In this document: one piece after another, positions 17,016 through 26,623 of the stretch
Numbering within the stretch: the first letter of the stretch is position 1
How the letters are laid out: each line of letters begins with the position of its first letter
NCBI GenBank assembly: GCA_026394375.1
Contig: JAPKYJ010000021.1
Location: 1-64,000 of the forward strand
From: Methanomassiliicoccales archaeon
Lineage (GTDB): Archaea; Thermoplasmatota; Thermoplasmata; Methanomassiliicoccales; UBA472
DNA length: 64,000 nt
Direction: 5' to 3'
The notes under the pieces: model-generated
Seen by the model: the letters and a program-made list of their open reading frames with translations, nothing else
What the model was told of the DNA's origin: nothing
Database searches by the model: none
Made by a program: the position numbers and the translations under genes

Positions 17016-18110
17016 CTACTTGGCGATTCCAAGCTCGCCCAGCTTCTCCGGGAGATACTTGTCGGTGACGTAGTCCAGGCCGTACTTCGCCAGGGCCTGC
17101 TGCTCCGCCTTCTTGTTCAGCTTGAGCATGAGGTCGATCTCGTTGCGCCAGAATTCGTCCGCGAAGCGCGGGTCCTTGAGCTCCGCTTCCAGCGCCTTGG
17201 TGTCCCGCTCCGTCAGCTTGTCCGTCGGCAGCTTGTAGTTCTCTATGTCCGAGGCGGTGATGCCGATGAACTCGGCCGTCGGCGTTGCCAGATACTCTGA
17301 GATATGGGCGGTCTTGATCGCTCCGTACGCCACGGAGGCGAAGATGCGGAAGGACCAGGGATCTCCATCGGTGAATACCACGACCGGCAAATGCATCTCC
17401 TCGTGCAGGCGCTTGATGAACCTTCTGGTTGATCTAGCCGGCTGACCTTTCAAGTGCACCAGCACCGAATTATAATCCTCGGCGAAGCCGTTCTCCACCA
17501 ACCGGTCGAACATACCGCCGGTCTCGATGGCGATGATGAAATCCGCTCCGGCCTCGAGGATCTGCACCTTGTCCTTCTCCACGTTATAGGGGATGCCGTA
17601 ACCGGAGTCCCCGACATCGTCCAAGCAGTTGATCCTCTTCTTCTTCCCTTTGCGGTCCATCTCCTCGATGGTGATGTTTCCGATGACGCTGGCGCCGTTC
17701 TCCTCCGGCCGGAGCTTGAAATCCTCTCTCATCAGGCCGGTGACGATCTCCAAATCCTCGGCCAGAAGATTGGATTCGTCCTGGGAATGGAACTTGCCCT
17801 TGCCCCAGCCCTCGGAGATGTAGTACATCTCCCTCAGAGTGGAGGATTTGCTCCCTTTGATCATATCCTCGATCAGGTCCATGACGCACATCGTCCGCAG
17901 GAGCATGAGCGCGCCCTTGGTCTTCTTGGCCGTGCGGGCGCCTTTGGCGTTGCCGTACTTCCAAACGCTGTGCTTCGGATCGAAGCGGATGTTGGACTTG
18001 GTACGCAGAGGGATGACCATCTTGGGTATCTTGCCGCCGTCTATCTGCTCGTAGATCGATTCCGCCAGCTCGTACAGCTTCTGGACCGCGATCTTGCCTT
18101 CCTCAGTCAT
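17016..18110 (-). CDS. top6A: DNA topoisomerase VI subunit A
   Basis: A 364-aa Spo11/Top6A family protein that cuts duplex DNA. The catalytic tyrosine lies in STLREMYYISEGW near residue 100. The Toprim metal site is visible as IAIETGG and VVFTDGDPW. Its first codons overlap the end of subunit B by 8 bp, so both subunits come from one message. The pair relaxes and decatenates DNA as an A2B2 tetramer. Confidence 0.96.
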   Translation of the reverse strand: MTEEGKIAVQKLYELAESIYEQIDGGKIPKMVIPLRTKSNIRFDPKHSVWKYGNAKGARTAKKTKGALMLLRTMCVMDLIEDMIKGSKSSTLREMYYISEGWGKGKFHSQDESNLLAEDLEIVTGLMREDFKLRPEENGASVIGNITIEEMDRKGKKKRINCLDDVGDSGYGIPYNVEKDKVQILEAGADFIIAIETGGMFDRLVENGFAEDYNSVLVHLKGQPARSTRRFIKRLHEEMHLPVVVFTDGDPWSFRIFASVAYGAIKTAHISEYLATPTAEFIGITASDIENYKLPTDKLTERDTKALEAELKDPRFADEFWRNEIDLMLKLNKKAEQQALAKYGLDYVTDKYLPEKLGELGIAK

Positions 18111-20100
18111 CGCTCAAGGCCTCCGTCTGCTCGTCGTAGTCCACTTCTTCCTCTTCGGCCTCTTCTTCTTTGAGGGCGGGAATCTCAGCAGGTACCTCGG
18201 TCACCTTGAGCCCGGCGACATCCCAATCGCCTGGCAATGGGTCAGCGCCGATGATCATGGTCGGGTCGATCCCGCTGGAATAGATCTCGTTCTCGTCGTA
18301 GAGATCAGGATCGAGCCCGGTCAGCACCAAACGTACGGTCTGCTTCTCGGTCGAACGGATATGCCTCAACTCCCAGGTGACCTTGCCGTCCTCCTTGACC
18401 TCCATTGGTTTGGGGTCGGTGGCCTCCATGTCCAATGAGCCCGCTGGTACCACGGCATGAAGGTTGAAGCGCACCTGCCTGGGAGTGTAGTTGTAGATGT
18501 CGATCTTGGCCACGTGCCGCTTCTTCTCGTAGACCACCGAGTCGTCGATCCAGACCACGTTCATGATCTTGGTGATGGTGCCGCTCAGGGAAGGCACGGG
18601 CCGGTGAACGATCTTGGCCGACTTCTCTGCGATGAGAGGGAGGATCTCCTGCACGATCTCAAACTTGGCCTTGGTCTTGGTCTTCGTCTCCTTCTTGTTC
18701 AGGTGGACCTTGAGCCTTCGTCCGCATTCCCTCAGCGCCAGCTCGATCTCCGTCTGGATCTCGGGGATGCTGGCCACGGCCTCCTTCGCTTCCGAGGTGA
18801 AAGGCACCTTGGTACACGCGATGTGCACCAGGATGATCGCTGGACCAAATGGAATCCCGCTCCCACCCCTCTGCTCCAGGCCGTAGCGGCGCCAGTCGAC
18901 CGCCTCCACCGACTTGGTGAGCACGCATCCTCCCTGCTGATAGAGCAAAGGCACGCGGTTCGCGAATCTCAGGATGGTGACCTGCTGGTCCGCGGTCAGA
19001 TTTCCGCCGTAGACGATGCCCACCTCCACCTGGAAGGGATTGCCAGAGTAGACCCGGGGGCTCCTGGAGACCGGGGGAGTGTAGAACTCCGGCTTCGCCT
19101 CGTCCAGGACGTTCTTCAGGCCCTTGCGGATGAGCGCTTCTCCGATGGGCGAAAGGCAGTCCATCTGCGGAGGAAGGTACTTCACCGACTGCATCGCTCC
19201 TAGCAAAGCCTTGTACTTGTCCAGGTCCAGCTGGGTGGTCTTGGTCGTCTCGGGCAGTCCCGCTCGCTCCGCGATCTCCTTTGCCAGGCGGTCGGACACC
19301 CGGCAGAAATCGTTCTTCAGGAAGTCGCGCAGGTTCCTCGTGCGGGAAGCGCGGCCCATGTTCATGAGCGTGCCAAGCTCCACCCCCTCGGGATGAGGCT
19401 TGATCTCTATCGTGGCGGGGGGCAGCTTGTCCGCCGCCCGGGGATAGATGTAGGTCTTCCCTTCCGGATCGGTGAAGGAGAATGAGGCGTGAGGATTGAC
19501 GATGGCCGTTTGCTTCAGATACTCGAGCACGGACTGCTTGCCGCCAACATAGCGGCCGTTGACGTTGATCTCCACCTTCGTTCCATGTTCTTTCTCATCC
19601 CACATGATGAAATCAGAGGAGACCACCAAAGGCGAGTTGGTCTTGGTGTTGAGCATGATCTGCTTGACCGCCGCGGGCTTCTCCTTCTCCGTCTTGGAAG
19701 TGACCTTGGTCGGCTTGCCAGTGGTGATCTGGCCATACATGACCGTGGCCGAGATGCCTATGCCCTGTTGCCCCCGGGACTGCCGGATGGCGTGGAATCT
19801 GGAACCGAAGAGAAGGCGACCGAAGACATTGGGGATCATGTCCGGCACGATGCCCGGGCCGTTGTCCTCCACGGTCATGCGGAACTCTTTCTCGTCGATC
19901 CTTTCCAGCTTGACCACGATGTCCGGCAGAAAACCCGCTTCCTCGCACGCATCCAGGCTGTTGTCCACCGCCTCCTTAACCGCAATGATGATGGCCTTGG
20001 TGGCCGAGTCGAAGCCCAATATCTGGCGGTTGCGTTCGAAGAACTCGGAGACGGAGATCTCCTTCTGCTTCTTAGCCAATTGATCGGCGATGGAGGTCAT
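18103..20100 (-). CDS. top6B: DNA topoisomerase VI subunit B
   Basis: A 665-aa GHKL ATPase subunit. The Bergerat ATP site is seen in EAVDNSLDACEEAG, VEDNGPGI and SRGQQGIGISATVMYG. The transducer domain and a long C-terminal immunoglobulin-like region ending in an acidic tail follow. The length exceeds the roughly 530 aa of short archaeal forms and matches those with the C-terminal extension. It is first in the operon with top6A. Confidence 0.96.
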   Translation of the reverse strand: MTSIADQLAKKQKEISVSEFFERNRQILGFDSATKAIIIAVKEAVDNSLDACEEAGFLPDIVVKLERIDEKEFRMTVEDNGPGIVPDMIPNVFGRLLFGSRFHAIRQSRGQQGIGISATVMYGQITTGKPTKVTSKTEKEKPAAVKQIMLNTKTNSPLVVSSDFIMWDEKEHGTKVEINVNGRYVGGKQSVLEYLKQTAIVNPHASFSFTDPEGKTYIYPRAADKLPPATIEIKPHPEGVELGTLMNMGRASRTRNLRDFLKNDFCRVSDRLAKEIAERAGLPETTKTTQLDLDKYKALLGAMQSVKYLPPQMDCLSPIGEALIRKGLKNVLDEAKPEFYTPPVSRSPRVYSGNPFQVEVGIVYGGNLTADQQVTILRFANRVPLLYQQGGCVLTKSVEAVDWRRYGLEQRGGSGIPFGPAIILVHIACTKVPFTSEAKEAVASIPEIQTEIELALRECGRRLKVHLNKKETKTKTKAKFEIVQEILPLIAEKSAKIVHRPVPSLSGTITKIMNVVWIDDSVVYEKKRHVAKIDIYNYTPRQVRFNLHAVVPAGSLDMEATDPKPMEVKEDGKVTWELRHIRSTEKQTVRLVLTGLDPDLYDENEIYSSGIDPTMIIGADPLPGDWDVAGLKVTEVPAEIPALKEEEAEEEEVDYDEQTEALSDD

Positions 20101-20194
20101 TTCAGAACCTCAGCTGGACGGAATGTGAAATGTGCATCCCGGGACAGGGTATGAGGGATGCGGTAATAAATGTGTTGCGCTGCAGCCAGCTTAC

Positions 20195-21175
20195 TCAGTT
20201 CTCGAACTCCTTGCCGCAGTTCCAGCACTTCTTGTCCGAATCCTTGACGGTCTTGCCGCACTCGGAGCAGATGAGCTCGTCGTCCGCCTTGGGCACTGGA
20301 CCTTTGCCCTTCTTCTCCTCATCATCGAACTTCTCTCCGCACTGCGGGCATTGCTTCGCTTCGTCAGGGACCTCGGTGCCGCATTCCGAGCAGACGAACT
20401 TCTCCGGTTTCCCGCCCTGCTTCTCCGTCTTCTTCTGTTGCAACGTCTCGTAGCGCTTCTTGGAGGAGTCCATCCACCAGGTGAGGAGCACGAGCATGAA
20501 GAACAGTAATCCCACGGTGTAGAACACCGCCACGACCCAGATCTGGAGGTTGTGGCTGAGGATGTCGCCGTCCTGGACGGTCACGGGGCCGTTGCCCCAG
20601 GTGCTCTGATACGTGGCTCCCACCGGGTCCGTGTAGACGAAGCTGTAGAAGTACACGCTGCCGACCAGGTTCCGGTTCGAAACGAACAGTTTACCTCCGT
20701 CGAAATTGCTGGAGAACGTCATGTTGTAGAGATTATCAGTGGCAGCCCAGAAATCCACCAGCCGGAGCTTGATGTAAGACGTGTTGTTGCCCGTGGTCAG
20801 GACCACGGAGAAGTTGTAGCTGCCCGCCCCGCCGCGGAACGGCAATACTTGGCCGCTGGTGAAGTGACCGTCCGCGATATTCGAAGGCTGCATGTCCTTC
20901 TCTGCGTAGTAGTTGGTGACGCCCAGCGCGACGCCCAAGACCAGCAGCAATACCACGCCCATGATGGCCAGTTTCTTCTTGTTCTTGAGCCCGAACCAGT
21001 TGGGCACGAAATACATGATTATGGCCACGAGGGCCGGTGCTAGACAAAGGAATAAGGATTGGAAGACCAGGATGAAGTAGGAGGCGATCAAGCTCAGGGC
21101 GATCGCCATGATGATGCCATTGCGAGTGTTGCGTAGCCCCGGAAACAAGCCCTTGGGCGCGCCAGTGGAAGCCAT
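20195..21175 (-). CDS. Membrane protein with two C-terminal zinc ribbons
   Basis: A 326-aa protein with three N-terminal membrane helices (about residues 20-105), a beta-rich extracellular domain (about 110-230) and another helix (about 235-258). The cytosolic tail has two double-CxxC ribbons: CSECGTEVPDEAKQCPQCG and CSECGKTVKDSDKKCWNCG. Such ribbon-bearing membrane proteins are common and uncharacterised in archaea. It is alone between topoisomerase VI and the carbamate kinase gene. Confidence 0.7.
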   Translation of the reverse strand: MASTGAPKGLFPGLRNTRNGIIMAIALSLIASYFILVFQSLFLCLAPALVAIIMYFVPNWFGLKNKKKLAIMGVVLLLVLGVALGVTNYYAEKDMQPSNIADGHFTSGQVLPFRGGAGSYNFSVVLTTGNNTSYIKLRLVDFWAATDNLYNMTFSSNFDGGKLFVSNRNLVGSVYFYSFVYTDPVGATYQSTWGNGPVTVQDGDILSHNLQIWVVAVFYTVGLLFFMLVLLTWWMDSSKKRYETLQQKKTEKQGGKPEKFVCSECGTEVPDEAKQCPQCGEKFDDEEKKGKGPVPKADDELICSECGKTVKDSDKKCWNCGKEFEN

Positions 21176-21296
21176 CGGTGGGGAATGAAGCCCCCCACTT
21201 TAAACCTTTTTATGGAGCATTGCTTCCTCCTATTTGGAGAGCCTGCACGCTGGCCTCCTTCCCGGTCCTCCGGACGACCGGTCGTCGTGGCAACAA

Positions 21297-21311
21297 GATT
21301 ATATATATGTA
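21297..21311 (+). promoter_or_regulatory. TATA box for carbamate kinase
   Basis: GATTATATATATGTA lies about 40 bp before the ATG at 21347, predicting transcription from about 21330. This excludes the longer in-frame start at 21185. Confidence 0.6.
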
Positions 21312-21346
21312 TTTTGTTCGAAAAAACCTGTTCTGGTGAGCGAAGA

Positions 21347-22297
21347 ATGAAGACCGCGGTCGTAGCCATCGGCGGAAACGCCATACTCAGGGCAGGCGAG
21401 GAGGCCACCCTGGAGAACCAGATGCGCAATCTCCGAGAGACGATGACGCACCTGGCCCGAATGATCAGATCCGGCTATGACATGGTGCTGACCCACGGGA
21501 ACGGACCTCAGGTGGGCAACATCCTCATCCAGAACGAGGTGGCCCGCGAGAACATTCCCTCCATGCCTCTGGACGTGTGCGTGGCGGAGTCGCAGGGTCA
21601 GATCGGCTACATGATCCAGCAGGCTTTGACCGAAGCTTGCGATAGATGCGGTGTGAGGAAGGTGGTGACCTGCGTCCTCACCCGGGTGGTGGTGGACCCA
21701 GAGGATCCCGCTTTCGAGAACCCCACCAAACCCGTCGGGCCGTACTACACGAAGGAAGAAGCGGACTACCTCAAACGCACCCAAAGGTGGGACTTCCATG
21801 AGGATCCGAAGAGAGGAGGCTACAGGCGCGTGGTCCCTTCCCCCCGTCCCATCGACATCATCGAGAAAGATGGCATCCGCCGTCTGGTCTTCGGTGGCGA
21901 GGACCAGGCAGAGGTCGTGGTTGCTTCGGGAGGGGGGGGCATCCCCGTGGTGAGGAAGGACGGCCACTACTTGGGCGTGGAGGCGGTGGTGGACAAGGAC
22001 CTAGCGGCCGCGGTGCTGGCTCTGAGCATTCAAGAGAAACTATTCATCATGCTCACGGACGTGGACAACATATTCTTGGACTACAAAGGAAACAACCAGA
22101 GAGCCCTGGAAAGGGTAACGGTCAAAGAACTGGAGGAATACCAAGCTCAGGGGCAGTTCCCCGAGGGGAGCATGGGACCGAAGGTTGAAGCTACGCTGCA
22201 GTTCTTGGCCGGAGGAGGGGAACGCGTCATCATCACCTCGCCGGAGAAGCTTGATGCGGCCCTGGAAGGCAAGGCGGGAACGTCGATAACGAGGTAG
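21347..22297 (+). CDS. arcC: Carbamate kinase
   Basis: A 316-aa amino-acid kinase fold protein. Family marks are VVAIGGNAI at the N-terminus, THGNGPQVGN near residue 50, VVASGGGGIPV near 190, DKDLAAAVLA near 215 and GSMGPKVEA near 270. It interconverts carbamoyl phosphate and ADP with carbamate and ATP. No arginine deiminase or ornithine carbamoyltransferase gene is adjacent, so the direction in vivo is unclear. The DRG GTPase starts 8 bp downstream and is probably co-transcribed. Confidence 0.93.
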   Translation: MKTAVVAIGGNAILRAGEEATLENQMRNLRETMTHLARMIRSGYDMVLTHGNGPQVGNILIQNEVARENIPSMPLDVCVAESQGQIGYMIQQALTEACDRCGVRKVVTCVLTRVVVDPEDPAFENPTKPVGPYYTKEEADYLKRTQRWDFHEDPKRGGYRRVVPSPRPIDIIEKDGIRRLVFGGEDQAEVVVASGGGGIPVVRKDGHYLGVEAVVDKDLAAAVLALSIQEKLFIMLTDVDNIFLDYKGNNQRALERVTVKELEEYQAQGQFPEGSMGPKVEATLQFLAGGGERVIITSPEKLDAALEGKAGTSITR

Positions 22298-22304
22298 GTG
22301 CAAG

Positions 22305-23420
22305 GTGTCTTCCACCATCGAGGAACAGATCAAGGCGATAGAAGATGAGATCTTCAAGACGCAGAAGAACAAGAATACGGAGTATCACCTCGGCAAGCTG
22401 AAGGCCAAGATTGCCCGCCTCCGGGAGGAGCAGGAGAAGAGGCGCTCAAGTGGCGGAAAAGCTGGCCTCACGTACGGCGTCAAGAAGTCCGGCAATGCCA
22501 CCGTGGCCCTGGTCGGCCTACCAAGCGTTGGCAAGTCCACCATCCTCAACCAGCTCACCGACGCCAACAGCGAGGTCGCTGCCTACGACTTCACGACGTT
22601 GGATGTTGTGCCGGGGGTGATGACCTACAAGTTCGCCAAGATCCAGATATTGGACCTTCCCGGTCTGATCAAGGACGCCTCCAAGGGCAAGGGACGAGGA
22701 CGAGAGGTCCTCTCCGTGGTCCGGGCGGCGGACCTCATCATATTCGTCATCGATGCCTGCGGCACCAACATCCAGGTGCTGATACGAGAGCTGGAGGCGG
22801 TGGGCATCCGCATCAACACCCATCCCGCCGACGTGGTCATCAGCAAGACCGAGAGCGGGGGCGTACAGGTGCGCACGACCTTGTCACTCACCAAGATGGA
22901 CGAGGAACTCGCCCGGAGTATTGTCAGCGAATACGGCTTCATCAACGCGGACGTCATCATCCGGGAGGACATCGACGAGGACGAGCTCATCGATGTGCTG
23001 GTCGGCAATCGCGTGTACGCGAAGGCCATGGTGGCGGTGAACAAGATCGATCTCGTCGCGGACAAGAGCTATATGCCGGGCCTGAAGCGCAAGTTCCGCG
23101 GCTACGACGTCGTTTTCATCTCGGCGGAGAAGGGCCAGGGGATCGGTGGGCTCAAGGAGACGATCTACCATAATCTGGACCTCATCCGCATCTACCTCAA
23201 GCCCCAAGGCCGGGAGGCGGACCTGAAAGAGCCGTTGGTGGTGCGCAAGGATGCCACCGTCGGAAATGTGGCCGATACCTTGCACCGGACCATCCGCCAG
23301 AACTTCCGCTATGCCGTGGTCTGGGGCAGGAGCGCCAAGTTCCCCGGCCAGACGGTGGGGATGGACCACGTGCTGAAAGATGGGGATGTTCTGTCCATCA
23401 TCAAGAGGCGCGGTGGCTGA
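22305..23420 (+). CDS. DRG-family GTPase
   Basis: A 371-aa translation-associated GTPase of the Obg/DRG superfamily. It has an N-terminal helical region (KNTEYHLGKLKAKIARLREE), G1 GLPSVGKST, G3 DLPG, G4 NKID and a C-terminal TGS domain (about residues 305-371, ending VLSIIKRRGG). An S5D2L-type insert follows the switch region. DRG proteins bind ribosomes and RNA. The start is the GTG at 22305. Confidence 0.94.
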   Translation: MSSTIEEQIKAIEDEIFKTQKNKNTEYHLGKLKAKIARLREEQEKRRSSGGKAGLTYGVKKSGNATVALVGLPSVGKSTILNQLTDANSEVAAYDFTTLDVVPGVMTYKFAKIQILDLPGLIKDASKGKGRGREVLSVVRAADLIIFVIDACGTNIQVLIRELEAVGIRINTHPADVVISKTESGGVQVRTTLSLTKMDEELARSIVSEYGFINADVIIREDIDEDELIDVLVGNRVYAKAMVAVNKIDLVADKSYMPGLKRKFRGYDVVFISAEKGQGIGGLKETIYHNLDLIRIYLKPQGREADLKEPLVVRKDATVGNVADTLHRTIRQNFRYAVVWGRSAKFPGQTVGMDHVLKDGDVLSIIKRRGG

Positions 23421-23474
23421 GGAAGAGGATTATCAATTGGGAACGGGATGCTCTAGTCGAGGAGCAGTGCTGAG

Positions 23475-24668
23475 ATGAGCGAGAAGAGAAGCGAGCGCCG
23501 CGGTCTGAGCACCAGAGCAGTGCACGCGGGCGAGATGCTGGATAACGAGCATGGATCGGTGAACACTCCCATCTATCAGACCTCCACCTTCTTCTTCCCT
23601 ACCGAGGAGAGGGAGAGCTGGGAGGGCAAGGTGCCCGAGGGCAGGTACATCTACACCCGCCATGGCAACCCCACCATTGCGGCGGCCGAGGAGAAGCTAG
23701 CTGCTTTGGAGGGCGGCGAGAGGGCCTTGGTCTTCTCGTCAGGCATGGCCGCCATCACCTCCACCATCCTTTCCCTCGTCGGCAAGGGCGATCACGTGGT
23801 CGCCATCGAAGACCTCTACGGCGGGACGTTCGCCTTCATGAGGCAAGAGCTTCCCCGGCTGGGAGTGGAGGTAAGCATGGTCAGCTCTTCGGACTTGACG
23901 CAGATGGAGAATACCATCAACTCCAAAACCAAGCTGATCTACATCGAATCGCCGACCAATCCCCTGCTGAAGCTGGTAGATATCAGAGCGGTGGCGAGGA
24001 TCGCCCGAAAGCACGATGTTGTTTCCATCATCGATTCCACCTTCGCCACGCCCATCAACCAGAACCCGCTGGACATGGGCCTAGACCTGGTGGTGCACTC
24101 CGGAACGAAGTACCTGAACGGGCACTCGGACCTCATCGCTGGGGCGGTGGTCGGGAGAAGGCAAATGCTGGACGAGATCTACAAGAAGAGGGTCCAGTAC
24201 GGCGGCTCCCTCGATCCCATAGGCGCCTTCCTCCTCTCCCGAGGCATGAAGACGCTCGAGGTACGAATGCAGCGGCACAACCAGAACGGCCTGAAGTTGG
24301 CCGAGTTCCTAGAATCACATCCGTTGGTAGATAGGGTGCACTATCCCGGATTGCGATCGCATCCGCAGCACTCGCTGGCCAAGGGACAGATGCGCGGGTT
24401 CTCGGGCATGGTATCGTTCGAAGTCAAAGGGGCGAGAAGGGAAGCGGAGGCGGTGCTATCCGCCTTCAAGCTGATCAAGAAGGCCACCAGCCTGGGCGGG
24501 GTGGATTCCCTGGCCTCGATGCCTTTGAACTCGTCGCATTCCTCGCTCTCTGCTGAGGAGAGAGCCAGGTTCGGGATCAGGGACTCATTGATAAGGCTCT
24601 CCGTCGGCATCGAGGACGTGGGGGACCTGAAGGCGGACCTGGATCAGGCGCTGGCAGCGAGTCGGTAG
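23475..24668 (+). CDS. Trans-sulfuration PLP enzyme (cystathionine gamma-lyase/synthase type)
   Basis: A 397-aa Cys/Met metabolism PLP enzyme. It shows YTRHGNPT near residue 61, the cofactor-stacking EDLYGGT, IESPTNPLL, and the PLP lysine in VVHSGTKYLNGHSD near residue 210. The SxSxGxE-like end is IRLSVGIEDVGDL. The family covers cystathionine gamma-lyase, gamma-synthase, O-acetylhomoserine sulfhydrylase and methionine gamma-lyase, and the sequence alone does not settle which. There is no sulfur-pathway gene beside it. Confidence 0.85.
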   Translation: MSEKRSERRGLSTRAVHAGEMLDNEHGSVNTPIYQTSTFFFPTEERESWEGKVPEGRYIYTRHGNPTIAAAEEKLAALEGGERALVFSSGMAAITSTILSLVGKGDHVVAIEDLYGGTFAFMRQELPRLGVEVSMVSSSDLTQMENTINSKTKLIYIESPTNPLLKLVDIRAVARIARKHDVVSIIDSTFATPINQNPLDMGLDLVVHSGTKYLNGHSDLIAGAVVGRRQMLDEIYKKRVQYGGSLDPIGAFLLSRGMKTLEVRMQRHNQNGLKLAEFLESHPLVDRVHYPGLRSHPQHSLAKGQMRGFSGMVSFEVKGARREAEAVLSAFKLIKKATSLGGVDSLASMPLNSSHSSLSAEERARFGIRDSLIRLSVGIEDVGDLKADLDQALAASR

Positions 24669-24710
24669 GCTTCAACAAGAATTAATAATGCGCAAGCGAT
24701 TGCGAACCAG

Positions 24711-26000
24711 ATGATTCAGCGGCCTCGAGGGACCAGAGACTTCACCCCGAAGGAGATGGAGATGCGCCGGCACCTGGAGGGCGCTTTCAGAACGGTCGCG
24801 GAGACGCATGGCTTTCGTGAGATCTGCACCCCCATATTCGAGCACGCTGAGCTTTTCACCCTCAAGTCCGGCCCGAGCATCATCGAGGAGATGTACGCCT
24901 TCGAGGACAAGGGAGGAAGACCGATAGCTCTCAGGCCAGAGCTCACGGCCCCGGCCATGCGTTTCTTCGTGAACGACCTCACCAACTACCCTCGGCCGCT
25001 GAAGCTCTTCTATTTTGGGCAGTGCTTCCGTTACGAGAGGCCGCAGAGCGGACGCTTCAGAGAGTTCTTCCAGTTCGGGGCGGAGCTCATCGGTGCGTCG
25101 GCTCCGGAATCGGACGCGGAGGTCATCGGTCTGGCCGCGGCCTTGATCGCCAAGAGCGGTCTGGGCGAGTACCAGATCCGCGTCGGCCACATCGGCGTCC
25201 TGCGTTCAATGCTTCGCGATGCTGGAGTCCCGCAAGAAAAGGTGTCTGGCATACTGCAGAAGCTGGACAAGAAGATGTATGACGAGGCGAGGCCGCTGAT
25301 GCGCGATGCCGGAATGACCGAGGAGATATCCGAGAAAGTGATCAAGGTCACCGAGACCACTGGCCCGGTGGACGTGCTGAAGGACTTCCCAGGTGAGGCC
25401 AGTTCATATCTCGTCGAGGTGTTCCGCATCCTCGAGGCCTATGGGTTCACCGATGTCAAAGTGGACCTCGGGGTGGTTCGTGGCCTCGACTACTATACCG
25501 GTGTGGTCTTCGAGGTCGACGCTCCGAAGCTCGGAGCGGAGAAGCAGGTGTGCGGTGGAGGTTCGTACTCGCTCACAGAGCTCTTCGGAGGCGAGAAGGT
25601 CTTCTCCACCGGTTTCGCCATCGGGTTCGACCGCATCCTCATGGCATTGGAGCGCGAGGGCACGATCGTCCAGGAGCACAAGGTCGAGGCGTATGTCATA
25701 CCGGTCTCGGACAAGATGCGCCTGGAGGCGCATGCCATCACCGCCGACCTTCGTAATAATGGAATAGCGGCCGACGTCGATCTTATGAGGAGGAACCTGG
25801 CCAAGAACTTCAAGTACGCTGACGCCATCGGCGCACGCTTCGCCATCATCGTGGGCGAGAAGGAGATGGCCGAAGGTTCTGTCGCCCTAAGGGACCTTGC
25901 CAGCGGCGAGCAGAGCTTGGTCAAGAAGGATGAATTGGTGGACAAGCTCCGAAAAAAAGGTGAGTCTGGTGTCCGTGGTCGATGTGGTGGGGAAAACTAG
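24711..26000 (+). CDS. hisS: Histidyl-tRNA synthetase
   Basis: A 429-aa class II synthetase. The N-terminus is MIQRPRGTRDFTPKEME; motif 2 is YFGQCFRYERPQSGRFREF. The histidine-binding signatures are LGVVRGLDYYTGVVFEV and AIGFDRILMALE. The C-terminal 100 residues are the anticodon-binding domain. It charges tRNA-His. Its stop is followed by a convergent region with an orphan TATA box and hairpin. Confidence 0.96.
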   Translation: MIQRPRGTRDFTPKEMEMRRHLEGAFRTVAETHGFREICTPIFEHAELFTLKSGPSIIEEMYAFEDKGGRPIALRPELTAPAMRFFVNDLTNYPRPLKLFYFGQCFRYERPQSGRFREFFQFGAELIGASAPESDAEVIGLAAALIAKSGLGEYQIRVGHIGVLRSMLRDAGVPQEKVSGILQKLDKKMYDEARPLMRDAGMTEEISEKVIKVTETTGPVDVLKDFPGEASSYLVEVFRILEAYGFTDVKVDLGVVRGLDYYTGVVFEVDAPKLGAEKQVCGGGSYSLTELFGGEKVFSTGFAIGFDRILMALEREGTIVQEHKVEAYVIPVSDKMRLEAHAITADLRNNGIAADVDLMRRNLAKNFKYADAIGARFAIIVGEKEMAEGSVALRDLASGEQSLVKKDELVDKLRKKGESGVRGRCGGEN

Positions 26001-26071
26001 GAATCAACTGGCTCAGGAGGAGAGTTGAGTCACCGACCCCGGACACCGAGTATTACATCTTGAGCAGGTAC

Positions 26072-26083
26072 TATTTAAATATT
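26072..26083. promoter_or_regulatory. Orphan TATA-like element in a convergent intergenic region
   Basis: TATTTAAATATT stands between the stop of hisS and the stop of the RNase HI gene, where no promoter is expected. Read rightward it would start an RNA near 26105, antisense to the RNase HI gene. Read leftward it would run antisense to hisS. Confidence 0.35.
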
Positions 26084-26091
26084 GACGAAAG

Positions 26092-26141
26092 AAGCTTCGC
26101 CGGAGAGAATAACATGCTCTCCAAGGTCACTTCCGAAGCTT
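26092..26141. terminator. Nested inverted repeat at the RNase HI 3' end
   Basis: Outer arms AAGCTTCG (26092-26099) and CGAAGCTT (26134-26141), and inner arms GGAGAG (26102-26107) and CTCTCC (26117-26122), are perfect complements in nested order. The right outer arm covers the last codons of the RNase HI gene. It may be a transcription or processing barrier between convergent genes. Confidence 0.4.
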
Positions 26142-26555
26142 GCGGGCGAATGCCATGATGTCCAGTTCCTCATTGACCAGTTCGTCCGCCCGGGTGGTCA
26201 TAGGGTTGTCCCTTCCTTTCTGGAGCACCTTCGCCGATCTGAACCGGCTGAGAAGGGACTTCGCTTCCTCATGCAATGGTAGCAGATGAGCCGCCTTCAC
26301 CCGGTAGCGGCCGTCGATCTGGAATGCCACCAGCTCACTGTCCATCACCACCTCTACTTCGTCCGCACCCAGCTCCTTCGCCATCTTCAGTCCGGCGATG
26401 AGACCGTAGTACTCAGCCTCATTGTTCGTTCTTTCGCCAAGATATTGAGAGCGCTGCTTCAGCACCTTGCCTTCATCCGAGACCACTACCACGCCGTACG
26501 CAGAGGGGCCTGGGTTCCCTCGGGAACCGCCGTCCGTGTAGACCGTAAGCTTCAA
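26127..26555 (-). CDS. rnhA: Ribonuclease HI
   Basis: A 142-aa type 1 RNase H that cleaves RNA in RNA-DNA hybrids. The four carboxylates are visible in YTDGGSRGNPG (Asp), ERTNNEAEYYGL (Glu), VVMDSEL (Asp) and TTRADELVNEELD (Asp). The start is the TTG at 26555, giving LKLTVYTDGG as usual for the family. The longer frame to 26627 adds a hydrophobic stretch from AT-rich promoter-like sequence. The panD stop overlaps that longer frame. Confidence 0.93.
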   Translation of the reverse strand: MKLTVYTDGGSRGNPGPSAYGVVVVSDEGKVLKQRSQYLGERTNNEAEYYGLIAGLKMAKELGADEVEVVMDSELVAFQIDGRYRVKAAHLLPLHEEAKSLLSRFRSAKVLQKGRDNPMTTRADELVNEELDIMAFARKLRK

Positions 26556-26623
26556 TCCTATTCCCGGTAAGCGAACGACGAGCTCAATAATAAAACAGAC
26601 GAGGGCCAGATGAACTAAACATA

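Noticed and set aside
18457-19203. Long plus-strand frames across the topoisomerase VI genes
   Set aside because: Antisense shadows of GC-rich coding sequence; the minus-strand genes are certain.
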